Source: Hippophae tibetana
Taxonomy: Eukaryota; Streptophyta; Magnoliopsida; Rosales; Elaeagnaceae
Direction of reading: 5' to 3'
Assembly (NCBI GenBank): GCA_037013495.1
Contig: CM072804.1
Coordinates: 36,868,501-36,932,500, forward strand
Length of the DNA stretch: 64,000 nucleotides
Below the pieces are notes generated by a model. The model saw only the letters and a list, made by a program, of their open reading frames with translations, made no database searches and was not told the origin of the DNA. Each line of letters starts with the position of its first letter. Position 1 is the first letter of the stretch. Position numbers and translations under genes: made by a program. Of the stretch, positions 47,797 to 60,836 are shown piece after piece.

Positions 47797-48640
47797 TAAA
47801 GCATGCATGATATAATTAATTATACTTATATTCTTATTAAATAAAATAATTTATTACTTTCATATTTATTAAAAAAATTAATTTTAAGTTTTAAAATAGC
47901 TCCAAAACACTTTAAATAGTCAATAAATAATATCTTTGTTACATACCCAAACTAAAACTCAAATTTAAAAACATTGAGGCCTAAAATGCAAAAAATAAAA
48001 AATAATTATCAATTTACTAAAATAACTATATTAAATCCAAAAATTATTAAAAAAAATCGTGTATTTAGATTGTTTAAACCAACATGCAATGAATAATTCA
48101 AAGAACTCTTAAAATTTTAAACCACATTTATACTATAAATTAAAAAATGCTCTATAAACCTATATGAACTAGCTCTTTTACATAGAGATGAATAAAATAA
48201 ACAACATCATATGACATCAAATATCATAATTTTATTTTTACTCATGATCGAAGAAAGATTTAGAGTTTAAGTTCTATAAATTTACCATGACCAAAAATGA
48301 ATTGAAAGAGTTAAAGAGATGATTAAAGGAAAACCATCTTTATCTTTCTTTTCCCATTTCCTTCTCTTCCTTTTTTCCCTTTTTTCTATCTTTCTCGCAT
48401 GACCTATTATGCATTTCCTTTTTTTTTTTCTTTAATTGTTTTTTTTATTTATTTGTTACTTACACACCAGTCCATAGTTTTGGAATTTTTTAAAATCTAC
48501 CTTGATCAAACTAGTTATTTTTCCCTTAAAAATGTAAATAAAATTATAAATTCATCTATAAATAATAAATTAATTACACCTTAATACCTCAATTTTTTTC
48601 CTTTTAATTCCAATTATGAATTAGGGTTTTACAAGCACAG
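47797..48640. other. AT-rich DNA, nothing recognised
   Basis: No open frame with family resemblance. Polypyrimidine runs at 48340-48450. Confidence 0.45.
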
Positions 48641-48779
48641 GTGGAAAATTTCCTTGGTGATAATTACTAGGTAATTTGGGTGAGTTTGGTGGAATTTGTG
48701 GGCACTTTCCAAACCTTCCAATGCATATGGGAAAAAAGGAGAGGGATGAATTGAAGTGACATAGGGCTGTATTTTAGTA

Positions 48780-49560
48780 GATTGTGGTAGCAAGGCCACC
48801 CTACCACTTACAATATCTCATTATGTGTTTAAGTCATCTACAAAAGATTATACCAATCAATTCATGGAAATTATACTTCAAGGTGACCCTAACCACTAGT
48901 CCATCGAGAGGGCTTCACCAATGATATGTGCCTTTTGGGCCTGAGGCTCCTAATATAGGTAAGAAAATTGTTGAAAAGAACATGCATATTTTCTAGCTCA
49001 AATTTTGAATTGGAGACATTTAGTCATAATCCAGTGCACTAGCTTTGTGCCATTGGCTTTTTAACCAAGTATAATGACCAATTAGGTGAATCAATAGTTC
49101 CTATCAAGCTAGGTTGAATTACTATTGTGACACTGCCATTAGTAAGGTAAAAATAACCTATCTCATGATGGTATAAACCCATTTCAGAGCCCTTAATGTT
49201 GGATGATCAATCCAACCTTGGTGAATTTTGCTTCACAATGATAGGAAGAGTCAAAATCAAAGGATCAAAAAGCAACGTCTATATGAACGCATGGTTGTCA
49301 CAAGCCAGATATCCCTATGGTAACTTTTTTGAAACCTTTATCTTCAAATTTTGAAGGTATAAAAGATCGATAGGCCACACTTTATCGCTATGTATTCATA
49401 TTAAAAATCAAAATCAAACGAGTCTTTATTCTTTTGTTCCACATGAGATTTCTATTCTAATTGTGCTTATCTTGGACTCCTGTGAAATCTTTTAACATAT
49501 ATGTCACCCTAGCCAAACTCCTTACCTAACAATGTCTATTTTGAATAGTGATGAATTTAT
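48780..49560 (+). other. Decayed coding-like stretch, family unknown
   Basis: Base composition is closer to coding than its surroundings, and fragments read like protein on the plus strand in more than one frame: IVDCGSKATLPLTISHYV near 48785, NLGEFCFTMIGRVKIKGS near 49218-49270, then NVYMNAWLSQARYPYGNFFE up to about 49335. I cannot place it in a named family. The neighbouring pararetrovirus makes a viral origin possible, but the strand is opposite to the movement protein. No function is proposed. Confidence 0.3.
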
Positions 49561-49599
49561 GAATAGTACCAAATGTTTGAGTAGTGACGTATACATGCC

Positions 49600-51640
49600 T
49601 AGTAACTTTTTTGCAATGTGATTGTTTGTACTAAGACTTCACAACATTGAGGATGCCAGTTGTTTGGGAAAAAATGGACAATTACCACAACCAAATTTAC
49701 GGGAACAAAATAGTATTTAAAATATACATCTTTTCTTAGTTATGAAAATTTCATATGTATATCTTATTATAGTTTATTATAACCACATTTCTTTATTTAT
49801 TTTAATAATTCTTTTTGTGTTTCAATTATATCTTGTAGGTATTTTTTGTTTAATTTTTGGACTAAATCCATTTCCTGTGTTAAAAGTTTCAAAGTTTCAA
49901 ATAATGTATCTTGATTTTTCGCTATGCCTACTAGCTTTCATTTACTTCTAAGTGTATATATTTTTATTTTATTTCTAAACATTATTTGTTTCCTTAATAT
50001 AACATCATGAATTAATGTCTTCATTATTTTGACTTCATTTTTTAGTTTTTTAACTTCTTCTTAGTTAGAGGTTTTTCCTACATGGTCTATAAAAGTAAAT
50101 CTTGGCATACTATTGTTTCTAACAAAATTACTTTTTCTTCCTATTATCAGCAGTTTTTATTTTATATCTAATTGACATTCCTCTAGTAATTCAAAATCTA
50201 TTAGTATTTTTGGTTTTATTATTTGTCCAAGTTTAAAAGCTTCGTGTAATTCTATAAATTCATTTTGTCGGTATATTGAACCATTATGACTATGTGTTAA
50301 AGAATATGCTACTAGATAATGTATTGAAAATAGATTATTTCCTTCATTCATAAAATCTCATCTTTCAAATTCATAAGCTAGACTTATTATTTGGTTTAGG
50401 TTTTTATCATGGATATTAATAGCAAACCTAGGATATGTTGTAAATTTTAACTTTTGGCATCCTAAGTTACCATGGACAATTCATATTAAAGCATATTTCA
50501 TATTTATTATTCTGCTATATAGTAATGATATTTTTATTGTTCTATCTATTCCTTTTCTGAAATGAGATTTTATTAATATTTGAACTCCTTCTAAATGGAT
50601 GTATCCAAATGTTTTTATCTTTTTGGGGAATTTTAGATAGCTTGTTTAATATAGTTTCTTTATCAATTAATGATATATTATACATTCATTTTACATCTGT
50701 AATATTAATACTCATTTCTTTATTACGTATTCCATAATAAATTATGTGTTTTATGGGGAATAACTTTCTTAGAGATGAGAATGATGGGTGTTTAAATTCA
50801 TCTCCTTCTTTAAGATTTTTTTTAATTTCTTCAAATTTCTTTTTTACTTAATTTCTTGTGAAAAACATCTTGAGACATCTTATGTTTCTAATCCTACTAT
50901 TTCTTGGTTTATTTTTTCTTCTTTCATTTAGGAATATTACTACTTACTTCTATTTAACTTCTGTTATATTTTAGAGGTATTTTTGAATTTTTTAAAACCT
51001 TAGGAATATTTTTGAAGATATCTCAAAATTTTGGAATTTTTTTATAATAATCCTACCCTACGAACATAGTTTATATTAAACACTATCGCCAAAAGTATAC
51101 CTATGGTAACTCTATCTTTGGCCACAGTTAAAAATGTTCGCTAAAAGTGTCATATGGTTCACCCAAATTTTGGTAACTTTTAGAAACATATTGCAAAAGA
51201 GTGTCATGATTACTATTTGTTACTATTTTGAATATTGAGATATGTAATAAGTTTTGCATGATTTTCTTTTTAAGGGCTTCACAACCTTGAGTTCTGAGTT
51301 CTGATACAAGTTGTAGAAAACATTGGACAATTCTTACAATCAGGAACAAAATAATAAATAAAATAAATCAGGTTTAAGGAAATAATACAAAGAATTTTTT
51401 GGTTCATGCCAAATCTTGTGACTTCAAAATCACTATTGCAAAAAGGTGTTATGTGTATAGTAACAATTGCTATTTTAATAATGACACACACATATATCAT
51501 ATATTTGAATAGCGATGTATAAGTGAATAGTGATGTTTACAAAGTATGATTTTTGGTATAAAGACTTTACAATTTTAAGCTATGATATTAATTATTCTGG
51601 AAACAATTGGGTAGTCACATTATTAAATTTATTAGGACCG
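49600..51640 (-). mobile_element. Endogenous pararetrovirus fossil with movement protein
   Basis: Caulimoviridae-like fossil on the minus strand. The movement protein (30K type, PF01107-like) covers about 50790-50157. Visible pieces include SHFRKGIDRTIKISLL, KLKFTTYPRFAINIH and NEGNNLFSIHYLVAYSLTHS followed by RQNEFIELHEAF, in the family's order. A lysine-rich, coil-like stretch follows to about 49750. Upstream on the same strand, the complement of 51298-51309 reads TTGTATCAGAAC, ten of twelve bases of the tRNA-Met primer site TGGTATCAGAGC, where this family primes. Two more decayed copies of the surrounding block lie near 49640 and 51558. Several breaks are present; it is old and dead. A Gypsy origin is unlikely given the movement protein. 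Confidence 0.72.
51270..51365 (-). promoter_or_regulatory. tRNA-Met primer-site region of the pararetrovirus
   Basis: The block GGCTTCACAACCTTGAGTTC...ACATTGGACAATTCTTACAA contains the complement of a TGGTATCAGAGC-like primer site. Related blocks stand at about 49638-49715 and 51550-51640 in the same orientation, as expected for repeated genome ends of integrated circular viral DNA. Confidence 0.55.
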
Positions 51641-53100
51641 ACCTCAATTCAATTCTAGAGTATACGATTTCTTTTGAGTGAACATAATAACTAGTATTTT
51701 TGAATTTACTTTGATATTAACTTAAAGATTTCATTTAAGAAGTTTTAAAAAAATTGAACAAAGTTTTATTTAATTATTGAATTTCCTTCCAGCAATATTA
51801 TGACAACAGTTGTAAAAGAATGGTTTTTCACATACCAACAAACTTTAAATAATTTTGCACGTTTAAAAAGTGACTCATGATCAAAAAAATATAATTACAT
51901 ATTGTAAGACGTATATACCATGCTTCATAAAACATATAATTTCTTAGCTTTGATCACTAATACAAACACATAAAGTAGAATGTACTATACAAAGGAAAAG
52001 GACAAAAGACAACTTGGATTGTATGAAAAAAGACATCCTAAACCTTTATACTCAAATGATATAGTTTTAAAAGTTGTTACTTGAGAGATGAAAATAAATA
52101 CAAACGATGAACTTGAAATTTTAATGAGCAGATAAATTTTATAAAATAATTATACATAATCATTATGCAAATTGGGTGTGAAATATTTTTGAATTATCAT
52201 GAAATAATGTATTGATAAAAATAATGAGTATGATAAAATAATGTATTATTTATTAGTAATGTTGAAATAAAATTGTGATGAAACTAATATGTCTGATCTT
52301 TAGAATATAGTAACGTGTTATGATCAGTATACAACTAGAAAGTATAACCACGAGAAATGTACTTTGATTTTATTATGTCAAGAGTGTTTAGGGAACTTGT
52401 CACACACAGAGAGAAGATATGTAGCACTAGTGCTAGCTCTCAACTATACATGAAGGGAATTTACTTGATATAATTATTAAAATTGCTAAGTTGGCTAAGT
52501 TATTACATGTCATATGTGTAATAACTAAATTGAATTGATACATGCTACATTGAACTAGTATCATGTTGAGTTGGTAAACATCATACTGAATTTAATTGGA
52601 TCAAATATGTTAGTGATGATATCTTACCAAGTTAATTGAATATTTTAAATGTTGAATACTACCAACAATCTTTAATTATAATAGTTCTAAAATATTTATT
52701 GAACTTACAAGCTTCTATATAAGTTAGTATAAGTAATAAAATTATTATAATCTCAAGTCTAAATTGCTTGCAAATATTATTTTTTTAACTAGCTAGTTCT
52801 GACAATGAAAATAACATATATTCTCATGGTGTTATCATATGAAAATTACATTGAAATTGACATATAATATGTTCTTCAAAGTTCTAGTTAAATTAATTAA
52901 TACATTTTTCAAAGATATTGTGCATATATGAAATTCAAAATAATAATTTTAAAATTTTTAACAAGAGCTAGATATCTGGTGACTATACTATATCACATTG
53001 TTGGTTCTTTACGTGCATTGTAGAGTTTGCTTTCTCAATCCTTCCTACATAATCCCACTTGTATCAGGAACAAAAGTAGTGACGTAGCTTATTCATCTAA
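51641..53100. other. AT-rich DNA, nothing recognised
   Basis: No gene. A short perfect palindrome GCACTAGTGC near 52422 and scattered repeats do not define an element. Confidence 0.45.
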
Positions 53101-54077
53101 TTTAAATTGAAAAATAATTCAAATTTTTAAAAAATAAGAGATGTTAATAATTGTTTCCATTTGATCATTATATTTTAAGCAATTTTTGGATACTCCTAGA
53201 TCTATCATCATACATTCAGATATGTCTTGGTAGGAATGATCAAATTCTTTTTCATAAAAACATATAAAAAGTAGAAATTTCAATATTTACAAAAGGGCAT
53301 AAACCCAATTCTCATATGTAAAACGCTTTTAAAAACATGGAATATCTATTGGTTTGAAATATGTGTCTTAGCATAACTTTTACAAAACATACCTTGAATT
53401 ATATCCCTATAACTTTATCTTGAAAATTTAAAATGAAAAATGAAAAATATTTATAAAACTTGACATCTAAAGATTTAAATCAATATATAACTCACTTAAT
53501 TTTAATCTGTAAAATCATTTTAAATAAAAAAAAATACTAATCGGTTTTGAACAATATTTTCATAGAACCATCATTAGTTAATCATGCATAACTTTGTGTA
53601 GAAAACTCAAAATAAAAAATTATAAAATTGATATTTATACCTTTCTAAAAATATTGAAGCAAGGTACAATTCATTATGCAATTTTCCTAGTTTTAATTTT
53701 TTTTCCAGCCACTATCAAGCATTATCTATTATACTTATCTGTTTTACTATTTCGACCTTCCTATACTCTAATATTTTTGTGCTCTAACCCAATGTAAGAG
53801 AGAAAATGATTCATGGAATAATTTATTGTGAGTAAAAATATTTGTCCTTCTAAAATCAAGGGAGGGTGTAATTAGTACAAGTATCCTATCTTATTCACTT
53901 TGATTTTGTTTAAATTTATATTTTCACATGTCGCTTAAAATATAATAGTTGTGACACCTCATACTAAAATATTAAATAAATAATTGAATAAATATTGTTA
54001 AGGGTAAAACAATAATAACATTGAAAATATACATTTAGCAATAATGTTACTTTTATGAATAGGAGAGGGTGTTACAA
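53101..54077 (-). repeat. Probable chromovirus 3' LTR
   Basis: The minus strand starts TGTAACACCCTCTCCTATTC, a usual Tekay/Del LTR start, next to AAAAAGGAGAAT. Inside, 124 bp on, GTATGAGGTGTCACA is an inverted look-alike of the start. I take it to be part of the LTR. The outer end is not defined. Confidence 0.55.
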
Positions 54078-55194
54078 TTCTCCTTTTTTCTTTTTAGAAT
54101 TTCATTCTCGAAATTTATATACCTTGGCTAAATAAATAAGGGTATTGGATGCACATTTTTTCTTCAGATTCTCTATTATCTCTTCAATGGCATGATTTCT
54201 CCATATTACTTTTACTAGTGGAATGGTATTATTTTGAAGTACTTATTTTATATGATCAAGTATTTTCAATGGTTTCACTTTATAGGTCAAATTTTCTTTT
54301 ATTTGGACTAGTTGGGCCTCTATGATATGGGGTGGGGCTAAGACGTATCCACAAAGTATAGAAAAATGAAATACATCATGGATCTTAGAAAGTTCTAGTG
54401 GTAGGGCTAAACGATATGATACATGTTCAGTTTTCTCTATAATCATGTAAGGACTAATATATCACATGCTTAATCTTGCTCCTTATTTTATATTGAACAA
54501 CCCTTTCCATGGTAATAGCTATAAGAAGACTTAATCTCAAACTTTATATTAACACTCCCTTATATTATTATATGCGTAGCTCTTTTTTAATCTTGGACTA
54601 TCTTTAGTTTTTCTTTGACAACTTAGCTCTTTTTTAATCTTAGACTATCTTTAGTTTTTCTTTGACAACTTAAATTTTATCAGTGAGCATTTATATGTAC
54701 TTTGGATATAAAGTATTTCTGTCACCTGCCTCATCCCAACATGTTGGTAGCTATTATTGTGGGGAAATTCTATTAACAGTGATTGATAAGCTTAATTACC
54801 CTTAAATTGCAAAATACAAGCATGCAAACATTTGATCTAAGGTAATTGAATTTTTCTTTCTACCAATTCCTCAGTTTGAGAATGAAAGGAAGTACAAAAG
54901 CGTAACTGCATCCTCATAACATCATGTAATTTAGACAAAATTGATATGTAGATTTTGAATCCCTATTAGAAACAACATAAACTAAAGTTTCATGTAATCT
55001 CATAATCTCTTCCATCTATAGTTTGATAAGTTTTACCAATGGAAATGTTTATTTAACTAGAAAAAAGTGTGTAGATCTGGTTAAGTGATCTATAATTACC
55101 TATATATCGTCATGGCCATGTTGTGTACATAGACTGCTATAGCAAAAATCCGTTGTTATGTCTTCCCATTTTCTCTGTTTTTACTACTAAAAAA

Positions 55195-58100
55195 CCAACA
55201 ATGTCTAATCCTTCTACTAAATCTACAATAAAGGATTTAGACACTAGGATGGAAATGATTTTCTATGTAAAAATTGTATTCTTAATGGATTAGCTGATGA
55301 TTTATATGATTATTATAATTCTGAAAAGTTTAGTAAGGATATTTAGGATTCACTTCAAAAGAAGTATGACAATGAGGAAGTTAGAACTAAGGAGTATATT
55401 GTTAGTAGATACATGAAGTACCAAATGATTGATGGAAAATCTATGGAAACTCAATCACATGAACTGTAGAAGATAACATATGAGATAACTTCTAAGGTAT
55501 GGATTTAGATGAACAATTTCAAGTAGCTTTAATTATTGATAAATTACCCCCTGCTTGGAAAGATTTTAAGAATGCACTTAGACATAAAACAATGGAATTT
55601 TCTTTAGAAAGTCTTATAACCAGTCTAAGAATAGAAGAAGAAGCCCGAAAACAAGATCAAAGAGATGAAGTAATTGTTGTCTCAAACAAAAATACCAATA
55701 AGAAATCCTTTTCTATAAATTTGAAACCTAAAGGAAGAAACATGAAAAACTCAGAATCGCAATAATAACCAAAATTGTAACCATCAAAATAGAAACAAAA
55801 ATTATCCTCCCCAAAATAGACCTCAACCCCCTTAAGAAATAACACATTCATGTGTTATAGTTGTAACAGACCTAGCCACTTGATCAGGAACTGCTGGAAT
55901 AGGAATCGTCCTGCCCTGCAGGCAAACCTTACCAAATATCAACTAATTGCTATGATTTTGAAGTCAATTTTGTTTGTAAATTTGAGGGGTGGTGGGTGGA
56001 AACTGGTGCTTCTCACCATGTTTATTATGATCGAGAGATATTCAACTCCTATTATGAGTCTGAGGATAAGAAAGTGATATTGGGTGACTCCCTCTCTACT
56101 AAAGTTACTGTTACTGGTAAGGTGGAATTGAAGTTTACCTCTAGAAAAACTGTCATCTTGAAGGATGTCTTGCATACTCTAGAGATGAGAAAGAACTTTG
56201 TTTTGGGCTATCTTTTAAACAACGCTAGGTTTACTCAAACTATAAGGGATGATTTATATACAATAACTAAAATTAATATTTTTTTGGGAAAAGGTACATC
56301 ATTAATGGCATGTTTAAATTGAACATTGAAATTAAAAAAGCTTCTTCTTCTGCTTATATGTTGAGTTCTTTTAATATTTGGTAGGCTAGACTTTGTCATG
56401 TTAATAAACGCATAATCAAGAACATGAGTACATTAGAACTAATTCCAAAACTATCTTTGAATTATTTTGAAAAATTTGACTTTTGTAGCCAAGCTAAAAT
56501 AACCAAAAATTCACATAAGTCAGTTGTTAGAGAATCCAAACCTTTAGACTTAATACATTCTCACATATGTGAATTTGATGGAACTTTAACAAGAAATGGA
56601 AAACACTATTTTATAACTTTTATTGATGAATATTTAGATTATACTTATGTATATATAATGAAAGATAAAAGTGAAGCATTTGACATGTTTAAAATATTTA
56701 TAACTAAAATTGAAAAATTGACTTAACAGAAAAATAAAATGGTTGCAAAGTGATAGAGGCACTCAATATGATTCCAATATTTTCAATGATTTTTATACAA
56801 CTCATGGAATCATTCATGAAAAAAAATGTACCATATTCTCCCGAATTGAATGGCCAAGCTAAAAGAAAAAATAGAAATTTTATTGAATTAGTTGTTGCAA
56901 TTTTATTAAAATCTAGTGCTGCTTCCCATTGGTGGGGAGAAATTTTGTTAACTGTTTGTTATATGCTAAATAGACTCCCTAAATCTACTAGTGAAATTTC
57001 ACCATATGAAATTTTGAAAACTAAGAAACCTAACTTAACTTATTCTAAAAATTGGGGTTATTAGCCTATGTTAGGATCCCTGATCCTAAAAGAAATAAAC
57101 TTGCTAGTAGAGCATATGAATGTGTATTCATAGGATATGCTATGAATAGTAAAGCTTATAAATTCTATTAATTAAATGATCATGTAGTTATAGAATCAAA
57201 TGATGCTAACTTCTATGAACATAAGTTTCCCTTTAAATTGAAGAATGGTGGGGCTTCATCTTCTAATAGTTTACCCATAACTAGAGCTAGTGAACAAAAT
57301 GAGGAATTAAAGACTGAAATTAGGAGAAGTAAACAAGGTTGAACCTCTAAGGATTTTGGGTTTGATTTTTATGCTTATATCTTAGAATAAGATCCCCAAA
57401 CTCTTAAAGAAGCCTTATCTTCTTAAGATGCCAACTTATGGGAATAAGCCATAAATGATGAAATGGACTCTCTTAAGTATAATGGAACTTGGCATTCAAT
57501 TGACTTACCTCCTGATTGCAAAACCATAGGATGTAAATGGATACTATAGAAGAAATTAAAACCCAATGGTACTATTGAAAGTACAAAGCTTCTCTTGTAG
57601 TCAAAGGGTATAGGCAAAGGGAACTTGTAGATTTCTGTGATACCTTGTTACCAGTCACATGAGTAACTTCCATACATTTACTTTTTTCTCTTGATGCTAT
57701 CCATGATTTAGTAGTGCACCAAATGGATGTTTAAACTACTTTCTTAAATGGTGACTTAGAAGAAGAAATTTATATGGACCAACCTGAAGGTTTTGTTGTC
57801 CTAGGTCAAGAAAATAAAGTTTATAAACTAGATAAATCCTTTTATGGTCTAAATCAAGCTGCTAAGCAATGGTATGAAAAATTTAATAATCAATTTATCT
57901 CACAAGGATTCAAAATAAATGAAAGCGAAAAATGCATTTTTGGGTCAAATATTCATGTTGTGAATAATGTGAAAAATTTGTTATGTGATAACTTTGATAT
58001 GAAAAATCTCAGAGAAACGAGTGTAATCCTTGGTATAAAGATTATTAGGTCTGGAAAGTGACTTTCTCTAGATCAATATCATTACATTGAGAAGATCTTA

Positions 58101-59303
58101 AAGAAATATAATTACTTTAAATATAAACCTACTTGTACTCTTTAAGATCCTAGTGAAATTTGTTCAAGAACACTGGTGATGGTGTTAGATAAACTGAGTA
58201 TGTGTGCATTATTGGTAGCTTACATTATGCTACTGATTACACTAGACAAGACATAGCTTATGTTGTGGGGCTACTATGTAGGTTTACCAGTAGACCTAGT
58301 ATAGAGCATTGGAATGCTATTGAAAGGGTCATGAGATACCTTAAGAGAACTATGAACCTTGGATTACATTATAAAAAGCTTCCCGCTATTATAGAAGGAT
58401 ACATCGATATTGATTGGAACACTCTATCATAAGACTACAAAGCAACTAGCGGCTATATATTTAACATTGTTGGTGGATCTATTTCTTGGAAGTCCAAGAA
58501 ATAGACAATATTGGCTCAATCTATGATGGAGTAAGAAATGATAGCACTAGCTACTACTAGTGAAGAAATAGGCTAGTTAAGAAGTTTGTTAGTTGAGATC
58601 CCTTTATGGGAAAGGCTGATACAAGCTATCCTGATACACTACGATAGTATCATGGCTATGTGGAGTGGAATACATAGTTGCAAGAGTACTCTTGATAGAC
58701 TCACCTATGTGAATATGAAGTACATAGTTGCAAGAGTACTCTTGATTAGACTCACTCAAAAAATGGCGGTTACTTTTTTTACTCAAATTTGGCTGTTACT
58801 TTTCCACTCAGAAAATGGCCATTATTTTCTTCTCAAAAATATCCATTACTCTTCCACTCAAAAATATATGTTGCTCTTTCCAACCAAGCATAACCATTAT
58901 TTATCATAATTATTACACCTTTTCTCAAACCTATAAATAGAAGCCTCAACTCTCAGTTTAGACACATCAATTAGAAATAACTCTTACTAAAAAAAGCACT
59001 TAGAAATAAAAGAAGAAGATACTAAGTTGTTTTGAGTTTTCTAAGCAACATAAATTTTATAGGTGTAGCATTATGGTCTTCATCAGTGCAATGAAACTTC
59101 GAGATAGAAAACAATGATTCTGGGATATTTTATCTTGGGGACAACAAGACTGTGTTTGGTTGCACAAGTTTGGGCAGAGCCACAGAACATCTTAAAAAGA
59201 GTGACCTAGTTTGCAACTCAACTCAAGCAGTTCATTTCAGTATATCAGTAATATTGTTCTTACATTATTCTTACATTGTTTTCACATTCTTGTTTCAACA
59301 ATT
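55195..59303 (+). mobile_element. Second Ty1/Copia copy, heavily worn
   Basis: Same family as the element at 42091. Parts: gag from about 55200 (IKDLDTRMEM, DEQFQVALIIDKLPPAWKDF near 55505-55564, SLITSLRIEEEARKQ), the CCHC knuckle CYSCNRPSHLIRNC near 55853, protease METGASHHVYYD, integrase pieces (SHKSVVRESKPLDLIHSHI, HWWGEILLTVCYMLNRLP), RT pieces (MDQPEGFVVLGQENKVY), RNase H (RQDIAYVVGLLCRFTSRPS) and the downstream part of an LTR (about 58760-59303, ending TTGTTTCAACA). It keeps gag, which the first copy lacks, but has far more breaks, on the order of fifteen or more. The 5' LTR is absent. It lies inside the chromovirus, between RNase H and integrase. Confidence 0.88.
58660..58760. repeat. 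Short tandem duplication in the Copia copy
   Basis: TACATAGTTGCAAGAGTACT plus CTTGATAGACTCAC occurs at about 58670 and again at about 58721, joined by CTATGTGAATATGAAG. The first copy of this family has the segment once (45280-45320). Confidence 0.75.
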
Positions 59304-60836
59304 TTCTATTGAGAGCATTTGCTACTACATTTGCTTTTCCTAGATGATAGTTAATAACACAATCATAATCTTTGATGAACTCCAACCATCTCCTTTACGT
59401 TAAATTCTTTTTGTGATAATTCATACTTTAAACTCTAGTAGTTAGTAAAATTTTGAATTTTCTCACCATATATATAATGCATCAAAATATTAAGGCAAAA
59501 ACCACTACTTTTAATTCCAAATAGTTGGATAATTCAATTTATGCCTCTTTAGTTGCCTAGAAGCATAAGCAATTACTTTACCATGTTGCATTACTATATA
59601 CCACAAATTCTCCACTAGTTGAAGGGAATGCAAGAATTAGAGTGAAAGTCAGCCACCTCTTAAGATCTTAGAAACTTTGTTCACATTCATTGGACAATTC
59701 AAACTTTACATTTTTTCTAGTAATGCGGGTGAAGGGTAAAGTGACTTTGGAAAAATCCTTAATAAAATGACAGTGGTATTTGTTTAATTTGAGAAAACTC
59801 TGTGTTTCTGTTACATTTTTAAGTCTCTTCCAATTCATCACTACTTTCACATTTTACAGATCAATATAGATCCCTTTAGTTGAAATTGACACTTGCTAAA
59901 TTTTTCTTAAAATTGCTATTGTTTTAAAATTTGCATGAAAATTTGGAGGTGTTCTTCATATTTATTCTCACTATGAGAGTACACCAAAATGTCATTGATA
60001 AAAATAGTTAAAATTTTATCAAATAAAGGTTGGAACTCCCAAATCATTAAATCCATGAATGTTGCAGGAGCATTGGTAAGTCCAAATGATATGGTAAGAA
60101 ACTCATAATTCTCATAACGAGTTCTAAATACAACCTTTGGCATATAAGAATCCTTGATACTAAATTAGTGATATCCTTATATTAGATAAAGTTTAGAAAA
60201 TACTTTTGACCTTGATCAAACAAAGCATCTATATAAGGTAAAAGGTACTTGTTATGTATAGTCACCTTGTTAAGTTGCCTAAAATTAATGCACAATTGCA
60301 TGGTGTCATCCTTTTTATTGGTAAAATGTGAGCATCCCAACGTGATACACTGAGCTTAATGAATATTAAGGTTGTTCTATATAGGGCTTGCAATATTAAG
60401 GCCGTGTGTAGAATTAACTCAATGGAGAATTCAACCTCACAATTAGGAGGTAACCCTAAAAGTTCATCTAAAAATTCACAAACTACTAAAATATCTTTCA
60501 ACTTCATTTCATATACTCGAGTATCAATGACATGAGCTAAATAAGTTGTGCAACTTTTTCTAATCATTTTCTTAATTGTAAGGGAAAACACTAAGAAATT
60601 TGAGAAAATTTGACGTTTTTCATAAGAGGTTATTTTTGGTTGATTAAGACTTCTAAAAAATTTGTATTTTCTAAAACAATCAATTGCGGCATGATGTATA
60701 TCTAGTCAATCCATTCCTAATACAACATCAAAATCACAAATATCGATGGGAATTAAGTTAGTTTTTAACTCATGGTCACCAACCTTTACAACACTATCTT
60801 TATATATATTAATGAATCACCAATTATAGTGACTAT

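Larger units (their letters stand above)
53101..60836 (-). mobile_element. Chromovirus (Tekay/Del type) split by a Copia element
   Basis: A Ty3/Gypsy chromovirus on the minus strand. From its 5' side: protease end (DFDVVLGMD near 60740), linker to reverse transcriptase with YLAHVIDTRVYEMKLKDILV and LLGLPPNCEVEFSIEL (60591-60430), RT (VFRTRYENYEFLTISFGLTN and FINDILVYSHSENKYEEHL, 60143-59960; the catalytic box is F-I-N-D), the RT/RNase H join (TETQSFLKLNKYHCHFIKDF, 59850-59690) and the RNase H end near 59304. After the Copia insert the integrase resumes near 55180 and ends in the region before the chromodomain (YRLALPLELSKIHDVFHFSI, 54420-54360). The 3' LTR starts TGTAACACCCTCTCC at 54077, just after a purine tract. 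Its far end (about 53100) is a guess. Gag and the 5' LTR are missing. Many breaks; old. Confidence 0.82.

Noticed and set aside
49742-49951. Plus-strand frame of 69 residues with hydrophobic stretches
   Set aside because: Antisense to the viral remnant and very AT-rich; hydrophobicity follows from T-rich codons.
53953-54077. TGTGACACC...GGTGTTACA, looking like the ends of a 125-bp MITE
   Set aside because: The right end is the start of the chromovirus LTR beside its purine tract, and the left motif is a phrase I recall within Tekay-type LTRs. A separate element is not needed.
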